DNA of 64,000 nucleotides from Pseudomonas sp. R5(2019). Its GTDB lineage: Bacteria > Pseudomonadota > Gammaproteobacteria > Pseudomonadales > Pseudomonadaceae. Position 1 is the first letter of the stretch; each line of letters opens with the position of its first letter. Positions 52,948 to 62,294 of the stretch are shown piece by piece. Location: positions 1 through 64,000 of the forward strand of contig NZ_JAAAMT010000013.1 in the NCBI RefSeq assembly GCF_009905435.1. Reading direction: 5' to 3'. Under the pieces are notes generated by a model. It worked only from the letters and a program-made list of their open reading frames with translations, was not told the origin of the DNA and ran no database searches. A program made the position numbers and the translations under genes.

Positions 52948-55900
52948 TCACGCCGGCGCGCTGTTGTCGTAGAGATAAACCCTGTCGTCATAGGGCATTC
53001 CCTTCATGGAAACGTTGCCGTCGGATGGATCGGATCGCGTCACCAGAACCGGGTAGGCCCATTTTGAGTTAGGGCCGAACAGGATCTGCGGCAGATTGAT
53101 ATCCATGCTGGTGTCCGGAGAAAAATCCAGGTCGGCGATCATCACCTGGTATTCATCTTCCTGAGTCGCTGGATAGGGGCCTGAAAGCGTGCCGTCAGGC
53201 CGGCTGAACCCTATCTTGTGCGCGCCTCCTGCAGACCAATCCAGCGGCTCGGTTGAGGTGATAATGAATCCACCCGCTACCGGCTCAACCGCTTCGACTT
53301 GCGCGCTCTGACAGTTTCCAGGCATGTTGCCGGCCACTGCGCAGAAGCTCAGGTAGCCCGAGTTCATGCCGGCCAGTTCCGTCTCCCAGCTGTAGGTATC
53401 CTGTCGGTATTTCTGGTGCCCGCGACGGCGCATGCCGAAGCGGAAGGCCTGATTCTTGCTGCCCACGCCTGGGAGCTTGACCTTCTCAACCTTGAGCCCC
53501 GCGTCTCCCGGCCAGCGGCACTGCACGGTCTCCCATGCCCAGGTGGCCTGCGAGTAATACTCGACGTCCACGCCGTCGAAGTCGTTCGCGGACGACATAG
53601 GGCCGCTGATGGTCAGCGCCTTGGTCATGTTCTGCGGCGAGTAGGTCTGCGTTTTCGGACCGTACTCGCGGTCGAACGCGGCGCGAGGCTCATCTCGAAC
53701 CAGGCTGACCAGGCCATTCTTGATGGTCAGCTCGGCCCAGCCGCAGGCCAGTGCATCGTTGAGTCGGTCTTTAGCGGTGCTGCCCTCATCAATCGTTTCA
53801 TCGTAGGTCTGTCCGGCCGCCACGAACACATCATGCAGGCGGTCCCACTCGGCCAGGTCAATGTCGGCATCCTCGTAACCCAAGGCCTTCAGCACATACA
53901 GGCACCACGGCACAATGTCTCGGGTCTCCTGCGCAGGAAGCCAGGCGCCGCCCGAGCGAACCGGTAGCTTGCGGGTCGCCTCGACGCTGACCTGACTTTC
54001 GGATTGCGCCGAAAGCCGGTCGCCGCCACGAACTTTAACGGACATGATTGTCATGCCGGGGTAGCTGGCTGGGCGGGTCTGGCGAAGCCCTCTCAGGCCG
54101 TACCAGTTGACGTTATCGTTCCACTCCGAGGAGTTACCGCCGCCGCCCTTCGGCATCCGCTTGATTCGGCATTCCGCCTTCATCGGGTAGGGCAGCGTGT
54201 GCCGGAAGGTGAATCCCATCGTGTCTCGGCTGGCGCCGCTGACGGTCTGCGGTAGCACTGTCCAGGCCCCGGCGATATCCATGTCCCGGTACTCAAAGTG
54301 ATGCGTCGAGGTGATCTCGTATTCCCATCCGCCTGTTTTCCCGAGGCCGATAATGCCGCTAGGGAACTGAATCGAATACTCGATGTGCGTGATCAGCTCA
54401 TTTTCTGGTCCGGCAGCGAATGGACCTCGATACCCCCCTTCAAGGTTAGAAGCGTCCAGCGTGACCAGACCGCCAACCGTCTCCATCACATCAAACCCAG
54501 GCCAGCCGGTATCGACGGCCCCGGATGAGGTTAGGCGCTCGACCGTCATGATTGACGGGGCAAAGGCTGTGATCCGGTAGCGCAGGCCGCGAGGGCCGAT
54601 GGCGGCAAAGTCGGGGCCTAGCGCCAGACCGGCCACAGGGGCGCCGCCGTCATAGTTCAGGGTCATCTGCGCCGGGACTTCGGGCGTTCCGCTGGTAGCC
54701 GCCGTGCCGGTGGTGTTGATCGGACTGGAGCCGAGGATATCGGCGCCACCACTGGAAACCATCGTTTCACCGCCAAAGGTGCCGAACTGGGTAATCAGCA
54801 GAAGACCACCCGAGGCGCTGGCCAGGAATGGCGCGGACCCCTTGGCGGTGTTGAAGGCGGAAACCAGCCCGGCCAGATCAACCGCATCCGTCGTCAGGTT
54901 GACCACGTAGGGCGTAGCGCCCAGCGTCACCGTGACCGACAGCGGTGTGACGTCGAAGTCATAGCGCGACGGAATACTGGAGCCCAAAATCGTCGAAGCG
55001 GTGCCCGATGATGGCGGCACGGCTGGCGCATACGGCGTAAAGGTGTGCACGACGTAATTGCCGGCGTTCGCCCCGGCGATCTCAATCACTTGCCCCGGAA
55101 ACGGATTCAGCATCTCCAGCGGGCCTTGCACAATGTCACGCCCGGCGCCGCCATCGACGACGGTGTAGACGTAGGGCGACAGCACGCGAATAACCAGGCC
55201 CGCCTCCCAGTCGGCCGGGAATGAGCCGTTGCCCGCAGGGATCGAGATGGCGTCATCATTGAACTGGTAGGCCGACGCGGTGGCTGAAGGCGTCAGGCTG
55301 GTGGCGACGGTCAATTCCAGGCCGGCCGCACCGCTGGAGCTGGCGCCAACCTCGGCCACGTTGAACCACAGCATCGAGGCGGTTTCGCCGGATACGTCAG
55401 ATCCGGGCGGGTAGACCTGCACCACGGCATCGGAGCCCAGCGAGATAATCGGGGTTTCGCCTACCTTCATGCGATTTAGCGGCACAGCACAGTCGCCATC
55501 GGACACGTACAGCAGCATTTCTACCCACTGCTCGCGCGGGTCAGCAAAGTAGGTTCGCGGCTCGGCCAGGTACGACGGGAAGACCCGCTGGAAGCCCGCC
55601 ACATGGCGGATGGTGTCGCCCAGCTTGACCTTGTTGCCCTTGGCGCTGGCCTCGTCCAGGGGGCTGCCCTGCTCGGTGCCGGCCGTCGATGGCGTGCCGG
55701 GCATTTTCGGCGTCAGGAATTTGCTGACTGCTTTGGCGCCCGCCACCAGCAGGACCGCCATCGAGAACGGGTCAGTGCCTTTCGGCTCGCGCCAGATCTG
55801 CACGCTGTCGGACGGCTTGAACTTGACCTTGTGCCACAGGCGCGGCTCGATGATCTCGTCGTTCAGCGCGATGCTGATCGGGGCGCTCTCGCGGCGCTTG

Positions 55901-56013
55901 TAGCTGGGCGCCTGCGAGATCAGCCACTCCTCCAGTGTCATGCGGCGGTCGGTCTTGAAGACGGCCAGCGGCGCCGAATCAGCGACCTTGTTGGGGAAAA
56001 ATTCGACTGTCAT
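52948..56013 (-). CDS. Tail tip attachment protein (J-like)
   Basis: About 1,021 residues, the host-recognition protein at the tail tip. The N-terminal tip domain has RRMTLEEWLISQAPSYKRRE and VQIWREPKGTDPFSMAVLLV. A long middle region follows with beta-rich repeats and then a J-type fibronectin/plug part (TMTIMSVKVRGGDRLSAQSE-like segment, WCLYVLKALGYEDADIDLAE, VSLVRDEPRAAFDREYGPKT). The ATG MTVEFFPNKV overlaps the end of the NlpC gene by 35 bases. At about 1,020 residues it is similar to lambda J. Confidence 0.85.
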   Translation of the reverse strand: MTVEFFPNKVADSAPLAVFKTDRRMTLEEWLISQAPSYKRRESAPISIALNDEIIEPRLWHKVKFKPSDSVQIWREPKGTDPFSMAVLLVAGAKAVSKFLTPKMPGTPSTAGTEQGSPLDEASAKGNKVKLGDTIRHVAGFQRVFPSYLAEPRTYFADPREQWVEMLLYVSDGDCAVPLNRMKVGETPIISLGSDAVVQVYPPGSDVSGETASMLWFNVAEVGASSSGAAGLELTVATSLTPSATASAYQFNDDAISIPAGNGSFPADWEAGLVIRVLSPYVYTVVDGGAGRDIVQGPLEMLNPFPGQVIEIAGANAGNYVVHTFTPYAPAVPPSSGTASTILGSSIPSRYDFDVTPLSVTVTLGATPYVVNLTTDAVDLAGLVSAFNTAKGSAPFLASASGGLLLITQFGTFGGETMVSSGGADILGSSPINTTGTAATSGTPEVPAQMTLNYDGGAPVAGLALGPDFAAIGPRGLRYRITAFAPSIMTVERLTSSGAVDTGWPGFDVMETVGGLVTLDASNLEGGYRGPFAAGPENELITHIEYSIQFPSGIIGLGKTGGWEYEITSTHHFEYRDMDIAGAWTVLPQTVSGASRDTMGFTFRHTLPYPMKAECRIKRMPKGGGGNSSEWNDNVNWYGLRGLRQTRPASYPGMTIMSVKVRGGDRLSAQSESQVSVEATRKLPVRSGGAWLPAQETRDIVPWCLYVLKALGYEDADIDLAEWDRLHDVFVAAGQTYDETIDEGSTAKDRLNDALACGWAELTIKNGLVSLVRDEPRAAFDREYGPKTQTYSPQNMTKALTISGPMSSANDFDGVDVEYYSQATWAWETVQCRWPGDAGLKVEKVKLPGVGSKNQAFRFGMRRRGHQKYRQDTYSWETELAGMNSGYLSFCAVAGNMPGNCQSAQVEAVEPVAGGFIITSTEPLDWSAGGAHKIGFSRPDGTLSGPYPATQEDEYQVMIADLDFSPDTSMDINLPQILFGPNSKWAYPVLVTRSDPSDGNVSMKGMPYDDRVYLYDNSAPA

Positions 56014-56392
56014 TGTAGTAAACCACTCTCGGGTAATCGGACTCAAAGTCCCGCACGGTGCGGACGCGGACGCCGCCCGGATTGGTATCGATGATTTTTA
56101 GCTGGCCTTCGACCTCGACCACGACGCCGACGTGCGCCATCAGCTGACCACGGAAGGCCCCGGCGATGGCACCAGGCTCAGGCGCGCATTCCTGCATGCC
56201 GATTTTCAATTCGCGGTAAGCCTCGGTGTTGTCGCGCAGGCGGTTGCGGCCGACATTGCCGAGACTGGGCAGCAGTTCCAGGCCGAAGACCTCATGGCGG
56301 ATGGCGATGCAAAGACCCCAGCAGTCGTACGCCAGCGGCCCGCGCGCGCCGTCCACATAGGGGGCGCGCATGTACTTGGCCAGGTCAGACAT
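55979..56392 (-). CDS. NlpC/P60 tail peptidase (K-like)
   Basis: A 137-residue cysteine peptidase: catalytic Cys in YDCWGLCIAIRHEVFG near residue 24, His in MAHVGVVVEVEG near 87. It matches the C-terminal half of lambda gpK, which is thought to degrade peptidoglycan during injection. It overlaps the genes on both sides. The JAB-domain half found in lambda K is absent. Confidence 0.85.
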   Translation of the reverse strand: MSDLAKYMRAPYVDGARGPLAYDCWGLCIAIRHEVFGLELLPSLGNVGRNRLRDNTEAYRELKIGMQECAPEPGAIAGAFRGQLMAHVGVVVEVEGQLKIIDTNPGGVRVRTVRDFESDYPRVVYYNDSRIFPQQGR

Positions 56393-56870
56393 AGATCAGG
56401 CCCGGCGCGGCATTGGCGGTCAGCTTCTTGCGCGGAAACTCGGTCCCCAGCAGATCGAACAGTCCGCAGGTGAGCGTGGCCGTCGTCTCGTCGTACTGCC
56501 GGTTGAGCAGACTCAGGTGAAAGCGCTCGGCCGGGAAGGTCAGGTCGCTTTCCAGGTAGCGACGATAAGTGACAGTCACCCGCGCTTCCGCCACCCTGGC
56601 CTCCTCCAGCTTGGTCTGCACCATGCCAGAGGTGTTATCCAAGGCGATCGTCAGGGTCTGGAATGCGCTGTTGTCGCGCTTGGGCAGGGCCTCATCGAAG
56701 CCCATGGCTGTAAAGGTGAGGGTCCGGCTGTCTTCCGTTCCGCACACGTAGTCGTCAAAGCCCGCGCAGATAGTGATCGGCTCAGCCCAGATGCTGCACA
56801 CGGCCTCCAGGGTGTTAATGATCAGGTCGCTACCCGCCGAGGCGTAGCAAATCTCAATCGGGGTAGCCAT
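56385..56870 (-). CDS. Phage tail protein, DUF1833-type
   Basis: 161 residues starting MATPIEICYASAGSDLIINT, with AEPITICAGFDDYVCGTEDS and LTIALDNTSGMVQTKLEEAR. It resembles DUF1833 minor tail proteins located between tape measure and NlpC genes, equivalent in position to lambda M or L. Start at the ATG with AAAAGGAATGGCTACC context; the longer frame upstream overlaps the tape measure gene. Confidence 0.75.
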   Translation of the reverse strand: MATPIEICYASAGSDLIINTLEAVCSIWAEPITICAGFDDYVCGTEDSRTLTFTAMGFDEALPKRDNSAFQTLTIALDNTSGMVQTKLEEARVAEARVTVTYRRYLESDLTFPAERFHLSLLNRQYDETTATLTCGLFDLLGTEFPRKKLTANAAPGLIYV

Positions 56871-56881
56871 TCCTTTTCCTC

Positions 56882-59335
56882 TTATGCTCCCTGCGAGCGC
56901 AGGCCATATTTCGATGAGTTGGCGTCGTGGATCTCGCCCTCGCCCATGATGTTCGAGACAACCACGTCGATGACCCATTGGCTGTCCTGCATGCGGCTGG
57001 ACGACTGCCCGGCGCGGCTGCTGTCTTCGATCAGGTTGACGACGGGCGCCTTCCCTGAGCCGCCGCCACCGGAATCCCTGGACACCCGGTCAAGCGTTCG
57101 ATCAAGTTTTGCGCTCGTCTCAGCAGTGGTGACGCGCTCACCTCTTTTCAGGTTCCACGTTCCGTCAGCTGGAACAAAATCAATACCATCGTGCGCCTGG
57201 CCGTCTAGGGCCGAGCCTACGGCCGTCATCATCACCCCCGCCGCAGCTGTCGCTGCGATCGCCGCGCCAGGTGCAACAACGGGCCCAACAAAAGGAATAC
57301 CGATCATGGCGGTGAACGCACTCAACCCGGCCATGGCGACCTGAGCAGCTGCATAGGAAAGAAGTGCGTGCCCAACCGACTGGATGAAACTCGCAGCGAG
57401 GCCTTTGGCATCCAACTTTCCAGTCTCGGCCCATTCGGTCATGGCATCTGTAAGGTTTGAGAACGTGTCGGCGCCGACTGCCTTCATGTTTCCGTAAAGA
57501 TCCATGCTGGCCTGAGCCTGGGTGGCAAACCCACTGATGAAGCCCGCAGCGCCGTTTTTCTGGAGGTCGTCGACCTTAAGGTAATAATCCTCCTGCATCT
57601 TTTTGCGATCATCCAAAGCTTTCCGCAAAGCCTCGGTTTCACGCTCGAATACAGAATCGGACACATCCCCACCTTCGTGACGCTGGCGAAGCAACTCAAG
57701 CTGATCCTGGTAGTCCTGCTCGATGGCAAGCATTTCCAAAACACGACGCTTCACTTCGTCGGTGTCGTAGGCATTCAGAAAGGTTGAATCCAGCCCGCGC
57801 TGATCGATTGTCAGCTGCTGATCGACGCTGTACTGGAACTCGCGTACGTCTTTGTCGTCCTTGTTCGCCTGCTGCAGTTTCGTCCGTTTATCAAGCTCTT
57901 CGGCCAGGCCCTTTAGGCGCTCTTTCTGCTGGTCATTGAGGCCAGCAAGTTTCCCTGACTCGAACTCGAACTGCAGTTTTGTAACCTCAGTAGCATTTTT
58001 ACGGGCATCGGTTGTGGTGTTGATCAGTTCGATTTGGCGCTTGAGGTCGGTTTCCGTTGAGTCGAAAGAGTCTTGGATTTTCTTCGCAGCGGCGGCCGCG
58101 TCCGAAGCCGCTTTCTTGGCCGCTGCAGGATCAACGTTGCTCCCCGTACCAGGCGTTGTTGTCTGGGTTGTTTTGGCCAACTCAGCCGCGGCTTTCTTGG
58201 CATTGGCCACGTACTCTTTGAATCGATCTCCAGAGAGAGGGGTTTCTAACTCCTTGCGATTGTCTTCAGCTGCCTCTCTGGCGATTCCGAAGCTCAGCTC
58301 GGCGGCCGCAGCCATCTGGTTCGCGTTGGCAGCGAATTCCTTACTGGTGTCACCGAACGAAAGCTGCGACAGCGCTGCGTTTGCGCTGGAGTCCAGCTTT
58401 TGGATATAGCCGACCGCAGTCGAGAAAGTGCCCACCAACGTGTTGGCGACAATCTTGAAAACACGCGCGACACCATCTCCAGCGTTGACGACAAACGCAG
58501 TGGCCGTGACCATCTTTTCGCCAAGTTCGCCGACCTGCCCTTTGAGGCCACCGGCATCCTTCGCACTCTGGTTCACGTCCTTCGAGAACTGCGCCAGCAC
58601 CGGGAGGAACTCGGCGGCCAGCATGGTCTTCGCCGAGGTCAGGTATTTGCCCAGGCCAGAGAGCTCGGTGCCGAACTGCTTTGCGGCAGCAATGGTCGAT
58701 TCATCCATGACCACGCCGGCATCTAGCGCCGCCTGGCCAAGCTCATCAAACGCCTTGCCATTGTTCCGCAACAGAGGAACCAAGGCGGTAGAGTCGTTGG
58801 CAATGGCCTCCATGTAGAAGGTCATTTCCTGCTGGTTGACGTTGGCCTTCTCCAGGCTCGTGACGTACAGGGCCAGCGCTTCCTTGCTGTTCAGCTTTTT
58901 GAACTGATCGGCCGTCACCCCGACTTTCGGGGCAATATTGGTAAAGAAGTCCTGGAGCTCGCCACCCCCAGTAGAAAGGAAGTCGCCGACCTTGTCGTTA
59001 ACGTCCTTGAGGATGTCAGACAGCTTGTCCTGCTCAACCCCAACGCTTCGCGCGCCGGCTGCATACTTCTGGAATTCAGTGGTGCCCAGACCAGCCAGCG
59101 CTGCCTGGTTGGAAATCTCTTTTGCGACATTGGCAGAAGAGACAACCATTGCGGTGAGCACGGCCGGAATGGCGCCGATGGCTACCCCAACGCCTTTCGC
59201 CAGATTGTCGAATGACTTGGCAATTTCGGCATTGCGCTTCTTGGCCTCCTGGCTTGCCTTGTCCAGAGGGCCGGTGAATGCACCAATCTTGGCAATAAGG
59301 TCGAGAGTAAGCGTGCCCAGTGATTTCGAGGCCAT
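56882..59335 (-). CDS. Tail tape measure protein
   Basis: 817 residues that set tail length and fill the tube. Mostly helical with an N-terminal lambda-family tape-measure domain (LIAKIGAFTGPLDKASQEAK), hydrophobic patch AIGAIPAVLTAMVVSSANVA, long coiled-coil (ELEKLRKQ-like runs, QQKERLKGLAEELDKRTKLQ), and a hydrophobic C-terminal third (MAGLSAFTAMIGIPFVGPVV). The ATG follows GGAGAAA. It lies directly downstream of the frameshift cassette. Confidence 0.92.
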   Translation of the reverse strand: MASKSLGTLTLDLIAKIGAFTGPLDKASQEAKKRNAEIAKSFDNLAKGVGVAIGAIPAVLTAMVVSSANVAKEISNQAALAGLGTTEFQKYAAGARSVGVEQDKLSDILKDVNDKVGDFLSTGGGELQDFFTNIAPKVGVTADQFKKLNSKEALALYVTSLEKANVNQQEMTFYMEAIANDSTALVPLLRNNGKAFDELGQAALDAGVVMDESTIAAAKQFGTELSGLGKYLTSAKTMLAAEFLPVLAQFSKDVNQSAKDAGGLKGQVGELGEKMVTATAFVVNAGDGVARVFKIVANTLVGTFSTAVGYIQKLDSSANAALSQLSFGDTSKEFAANANQMAAAAELSFGIAREAAEDNRKELETPLSGDRFKEYVANAKKAAAELAKTTQTTTPGTGSNVDPAAAKKAASDAAAAAKKIQDSFDSTETDLKRQIELINTTTDARKNATEVTKLQFEFESGKLAGLNDQQKERLKGLAEELDKRTKLQQANKDDKDVREFQYSVDQQLTIDQRGLDSTFLNAYDTDEVKRRVLEMLAIEQDYQDQLELLRQRHEGGDVSDSVFERETEALRKALDDRKKMQEDYYLKVDDLQKNGAAGFISGFATQAQASMDLYGNMKAVGADTFSNLTDAMTEWAETGKLDAKGLAASFIQSVGHALLSYAAAQVAMAGLSAFTAMIGIPFVGPVVAPGAAIAATAAAGVMMTAVGSALDGQAHDGIDFVPADGTWNLKRGERVTTAETSAKLDRTLDRVSRDSGGGGSGKAPVVNLIEDSSRAGQSSSRMQDSQWVIDVVVSNIMGEGEIHDANSSKYGLRSQGA

Positions 59336-59360
59336 TCATTTTCTCCGGGCGGTTAAGACG

Positions 59361-60001
59361 TCAAGCCCACGACTCCATGGCTTGATCCAAGCTGATAGGC
59401 GCCTCGACCTCATGGGGCATGAAGTCGTAGATCTTGTAGCCGCCGTCCTTGCTGTGGGTGTTGGCATACAGAGTTGCGAGCAAGGCAGACCCCCGCTCGA
59501 CTCGCATGCCGACATTCAGTGAGCCGCGCAGCGCGCGGTACTTCGCCCAAGACCTGAACTCATTCAGACTGAGTCGCTCCCGGGCCTCTGCGATTGTTCT
59601 TCCGCCGACGCCGGAGAGGACGAGTTCGTGCCAGAGCTCGTCGACATCGGAGAGCTGATCGTCTTTCCCAGGTTGTTGACCTCGGCGATCACCATCATCA
59701 ATGCGACCGTCAAATTGCCGTCCAGGGCGCCCCGATTGGGATCAGCGTCGCCGGTGATGTCCGCAACGGCAAAGACTGGACGGCCCTCCTCGTCGCAGAT
59801 ACTGGCCGCGATCCGGCCGGCATAGGTCTCAACCTTGCCAGTGGCGGACAACACATCGTTGACTGCCGTTTGGTAACCCAGCGGCCGCACGAACACAGTG
59901 GCCACGATCTCTTGGCCGCCCTGCAACCACTTAATTTCACGCTCGACCGGGCGGCCCGTGAACGCACCGATGCTCGACAGAGTTTCGATATTCAGCTTCA
60001 T
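59361..60001 (-). CDS. Tail assembly chaperone GT product by -1 frameshift
   Basis: The G frame contains GGGAAAG (minus strand, 59,669-59,663) in phase G GGA AAG, identical to the lambda G-T slippery heptamer. A -1 shift there opens DDQLSDVDELWHELVLSGVG and continues through RTIAEARERLSLNEFRSWAK and LLATLYANTHSKDGGYKIYD to a stop at 59,361, adding about 100 residues. The T-like part ends 25 bases before the tape measure start, as in lambda-like phages. Confidence 0.75.
59564..60001 (-). CDS. Tail assembly chaperone (G-like)
   Basis: 145 residues: MKLNIETLSSIGAFTGRPVE, REIKWLQGGQEIVATVFVRP and GRIAASICDEEGRPVFAVAD. It is produced when ribosomes do not shift at the slippery site; it then reads SSPMSTSSGTNSSSPASAEE and stops. 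G-like proteins coat the tape measure before tube polymerisation. The ATG follows GAGGATGTCC; an ATG two codons earlier is possible. Confidence 0.82.
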   Translation of the reverse strand: MKLNIETLSSIGAFTGRPVEREIKWLQGGQEIVATVFVRPLGYQTAVNDVLSATGKVETYAGRIAASICDEEGRPVFAVADITGDADPNRGALDGNLTVALMMVIAEVNNLGKTISSPMSTSSGTNSSSPASAEEQSQRPGSDSV

Positions 60002-60009
60002 GGACATCC

Positions 60010-60729
60010 TCACACGGTTTTGCGGATCCAGGCGGAGCCGCCCGATCGCTGAATGGTTGCGGAAGTGACGACGACGGTGTTGGCTGCGAAGTCGAACGGG
60101 AAGTCGCTGACATAGCCGTCGAACAGGAACCAGGTGCGGGTGGTCGGCAGGCTGAAGTCGTAGTCGCCCAGCGCGGCAGTACCGGCCGCGCCAGTGCCGG
60201 CGCCGGCGAAGGTGGCAGTCGGGGCGGTCACATAGCCGGAACCCGGATTGGTGATGACGACGCCAGTGATGACGCCGGCATTCACGGTCACGGTGCCGGT
60301 TGCGGTGGTGCCGCCAGCCGGAGGCGCGGAGAAGGTAACGGTCGGGGTGCCGGTGTAGCCAGTGCCGCCATTGCTGACGGTGACGGACGAAACGCCGCGG
60401 CCAATGCCAGGCGCTGCGGCGCCATCGGACCAGCCCACCACCCAACTCACATTGTCGATGGTGTCGTCTTCCGACAGCTGATGCAGCCGCACGTGGGAGG
60501 CGTTGCGTGGGTCAGCGTTCAGCGTCAGGGTGGCCTGACCCGGAGTACGCAAGCCGCGAAGGTACTTGCGAACCTTGTCACTGAGGCAAGTATCTTCAAT
60601 CTGGTCAGCAGGGTTGCCGCCCGGGTTGAACGCTGTCGCGCACTGGATCTCGATCACTTCGAGCGCAGAGGGATCGGCAGCAGTTGGCACCAGCGCGTAG
60701 ATCTGCGTGCCTTGGGTCAAAATCGACAT
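60010..60729 (-). CDS. Major tail tube protein with glycine-rich insertion
   Basis: 239 residues: tube fold [43 protein letters not shown]-like middle, and C-terminal [20 protein letters not shown]. Between residues about 125 and 195 it carries two Ig-like or surface repeats ([36 protein letters not shown]) rich in Gly and Thr that are not in the simplest tube proteins. The ATG follows TTGGAGAAAGCC. Confidence 0.85.
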   Translation of the reverse strand: MSILTQGTQIYALVPTAADPSALEVIEIQCATAFNPGGNPADQIEDTCLSDKVRKYLRGLRTPGQATLTLNADPRNASHVRLHQLSEDDTIDNVSWVVGWSDGAAAPGIGRGVSSVTVSNGGTGYTGTPTVTFSAPPAGGTTATGTVTVNAGVITGVVITNPGSGYVTAPTATFAGAGTGAAGTAALGDYDFSLPTTRTWFLFDGYVSDFPFDFAANTVVVTSATIQRSGGSAWIRKTV

Positions 60730-60783
60730 GGCTTTCTCCAAGTGTCGGGCAAAAGAAAGCCCGCACATGGCGGGCTGGGTACA

Positions 60784-61152
60784 TCAGCGCTGGACTATCC
60801 AGTCAACGTCGAAGCTGTATCGATACAAACCGGTTTCGGAGTCGCGGGTTTCGCCGTTGTAGCTGGTGATGTGGGCGGTCAGCTCAATCGCGTACTCAAT
60901 GGCATGGCCCGCTGCTCGAGCGGCCGCCGCGGTCGAGGCGTACACGTCGACCTGCAGGCCGTAAGCCTCGGTGTCAGGACGGCCAGCCAGGTAGTTTTCA
61001 GGCGAGCCGTTGATGACCTGCCACACGCAATAGGTGCCGACAGGCTTTTCAGGGGCCAGGCCGAAAAGGTATAGCCGCACAGGGCTCGACCCGAGCAGCG
61101 CGGTCACCGCCGGGGCAGCGGCAGCAACTTGAAAGATTGGTGGATACTTCAT
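60784..61152 (-). CDS. Tail terminator protein (DUF3168)
   Basis: 122 residues, MKYPPIFQVAAAAPAVTALL with LYLFGLAPEKPVGTYCVWQV and C-terminal YRYSFDVDWIVQR, the DUF3168 pattern. It caps the tail tube and joins it to the head. It overlaps the upstream gene by ATGA. Confidence 0.82.
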   Translation of the reverse strand: MKYPPIFQVAAAAPAVTALLGSSPVRLYLFGLAPEKPVGTYCVWQVINGSPENYLAGRPDTEAYGLQVDVYASTAAAARAAGHAIEYAIELTAHITSYNGETRDSETGLYRYSFDVDWIVQR

Positions 61153-61640
61153 TTGGCGGCCTTCTTCGCTGCGCGCTTGATGGCCCGATCAATGGCCTTT
61201 TCATATTCGGTGATGAATATGTTGGTGGCCTCCGCGATATTGTCTGCGAGAGCTTTGCGCATGAACGGAGTGGCGGCCATCTTGGCGGTACCGAATTCCA
61301 GGAGTCGCCAATGAGGTGTTGGCGCGCGTTCCGAAAGGTCGACGCTCTCCCCTTTCTTCGCCAGCACCGCCCCGTGCAGAACGCCAACCCGAAAGCCGAG
61401 ATCACCGGTGGATTTGAATAGCTTGCCACTCCAGCGCAGCGCGATGTTGTCCGCTATCGATCGGCCGGTCTCGGTGTCGTCTAGGGCCTGAGCTCCCTCC
61501 TTCGCTTTATCAGCAATCAGCTGTGCCGCGCGTCGCAGGGCTGAACGGCCACCCTTGCGCTTCATGTCGTACGTCACGGCTTCCAGCTTGCCCAGCAGGG
61601 AATCCAGGCCAGTCAAGCTGAATTCAACGGCTTCAACCAT
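61149..61640 (-). CDS. Head-tail joining protein (HK97 gp10 family)
   Basis: 163 residues: FSLTGLDSLLGKLEAVTYDM, LRRAAQLIADKAKEGAQALD, and TPHWRLLEFGTAKMAATPFM, the conserved FGT...A.PF signature of HK97 gp10. A Lys/Ala-rich tail (RAIKRAAKKAAK) follows. Overlaps of 4 and 8 bases with neighbours indicate a tight late operon. Confidence 0.88.
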   Translation of the reverse strand: MVEAVEFSLTGLDSLLGKLEAVTYDMKRKGGRSALRRAAQLIADKAKEGAQALDDTETGRSIADNIALRWSGKLFKSTGDLGFRVGVLHGAVLAKKGESVDLSERAPTPHWRLLEFGTAKMAATPFMRKALADNIAEATNIFITEYEKAIDRAIKRAAKKAAK

Positions 61641-61968
61641 CGTTGACCCCTTCGCTTACCGGAAGCGTCACATAATCGCGGCCACTGTCCTTGTCGGCCA
61701 GCACGCCTTCGATGTTGTAGATCTTGCCCCGATGCAGGATACGCATTGTTGCGTCGATATCATCTCGGTAACGGATGACGATGCGAGCCGATACCTTGGT
61801 CTGGGTTGTCGCCGCTGCTATGAACTCTCGAGCTGACAGTGGCTCGATGGCAGCCCAAGTTTTGGCTACCTCCATCCAGGCAACCATTGTCATCTCGCCG
61901 GTTACAGAATCCTGCACGTAATCAGGGCGTTGAATCACGATGGGGTGACGCAGCACACCTGCCTTCAT
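61633..61968 (-). CDS. Head closure / head-tail adaptor protein
   Basis: 111 residues: GVLRHPIVIQRPDYVQDSVT, KTWAAIEPLSAREFIAAATT, ARIVIRYRDDIDATMRILHR and IYNIEGVLADKDSGRDYVTL. This is the SPP1 gp16/HK97 gp7-type adaptor fold. It starts by ATGA overlap with the connector gene. Confidence 0.88.
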   Translation of the reverse strand: MKAGVLRHPIVIQRPDYVQDSVTGEMTMVAWMEVAKTWAAIEPLSAREFIAAATTQTKVSARIVIRYRDDIDATMRILHRGKIYNIEGVLADKDSGRDYVTLPVSEGVNDG

Positions 61969-62294
61969 GGCGTCACCTCGTCAGCAGGACCATGCCAATT
62001 CCGCGAAGACCAAAGAAGCGACTCGACAGCAAAGGGCAGCTCGGTCGCAATCGTGCCCGTTACAACCGCCTCGCGGCTTGCGTAGGAGTGCCCGAGAAGC
62101 AATAGCAGCGCTGCCTTGAAGCTGGCAGGAAAATCCTCAGCCGCCATCAACTTCGGGTTGTCGCAGAACCACAGAGCCCAGGCCAAAGCCGATTCAGCGT
62201 ACAGCTCGATCAAATCGTCTTCGTCCTGATGATCAACACGCAGATGCTTGCGCATCAGATCAATCGATATCAGATCCGTGACGATTACGGTCAT
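61965..62294 (-). CDS. Head-tail connector protein (gp6-like)
   Basis: 109 residues, MTVIVTDLISIDLMRKHLRV, DHQDEDDLIELYAESALAWA and a C-terminal helix with FKAALLLLLGHSYASREAV, matching the Phage_connect_1/HK97 gp6 family, which forms a ring on the portal. The chosen ATG is the family start; the frame is open 20 codons further upstream. Confidence 0.85.
   Translation of the reverse strand: MTVIVTDLISIDLMRKHLRVDHQDEDDLIELYAESALAWALWFCDNPKLMAAEDFPASFKAALLLLLGHSYASREAVVTGTIATELPFAVESLLWSSRNWHGPADEVTP

Noticed and set aside
53299-53967. A 222-codon plus-strand frame within the tail tip gene
   Set aside because: Antisense shadow of the J-like gene; His/Arg-rich with no pattern.
59564-60445. A 293-codon minus-strand frame with a long Arg/His-rich N-terminus
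   Set aside because: The first half is the shifted frame of the major tail protein gene; the real gene starts at 60,001.
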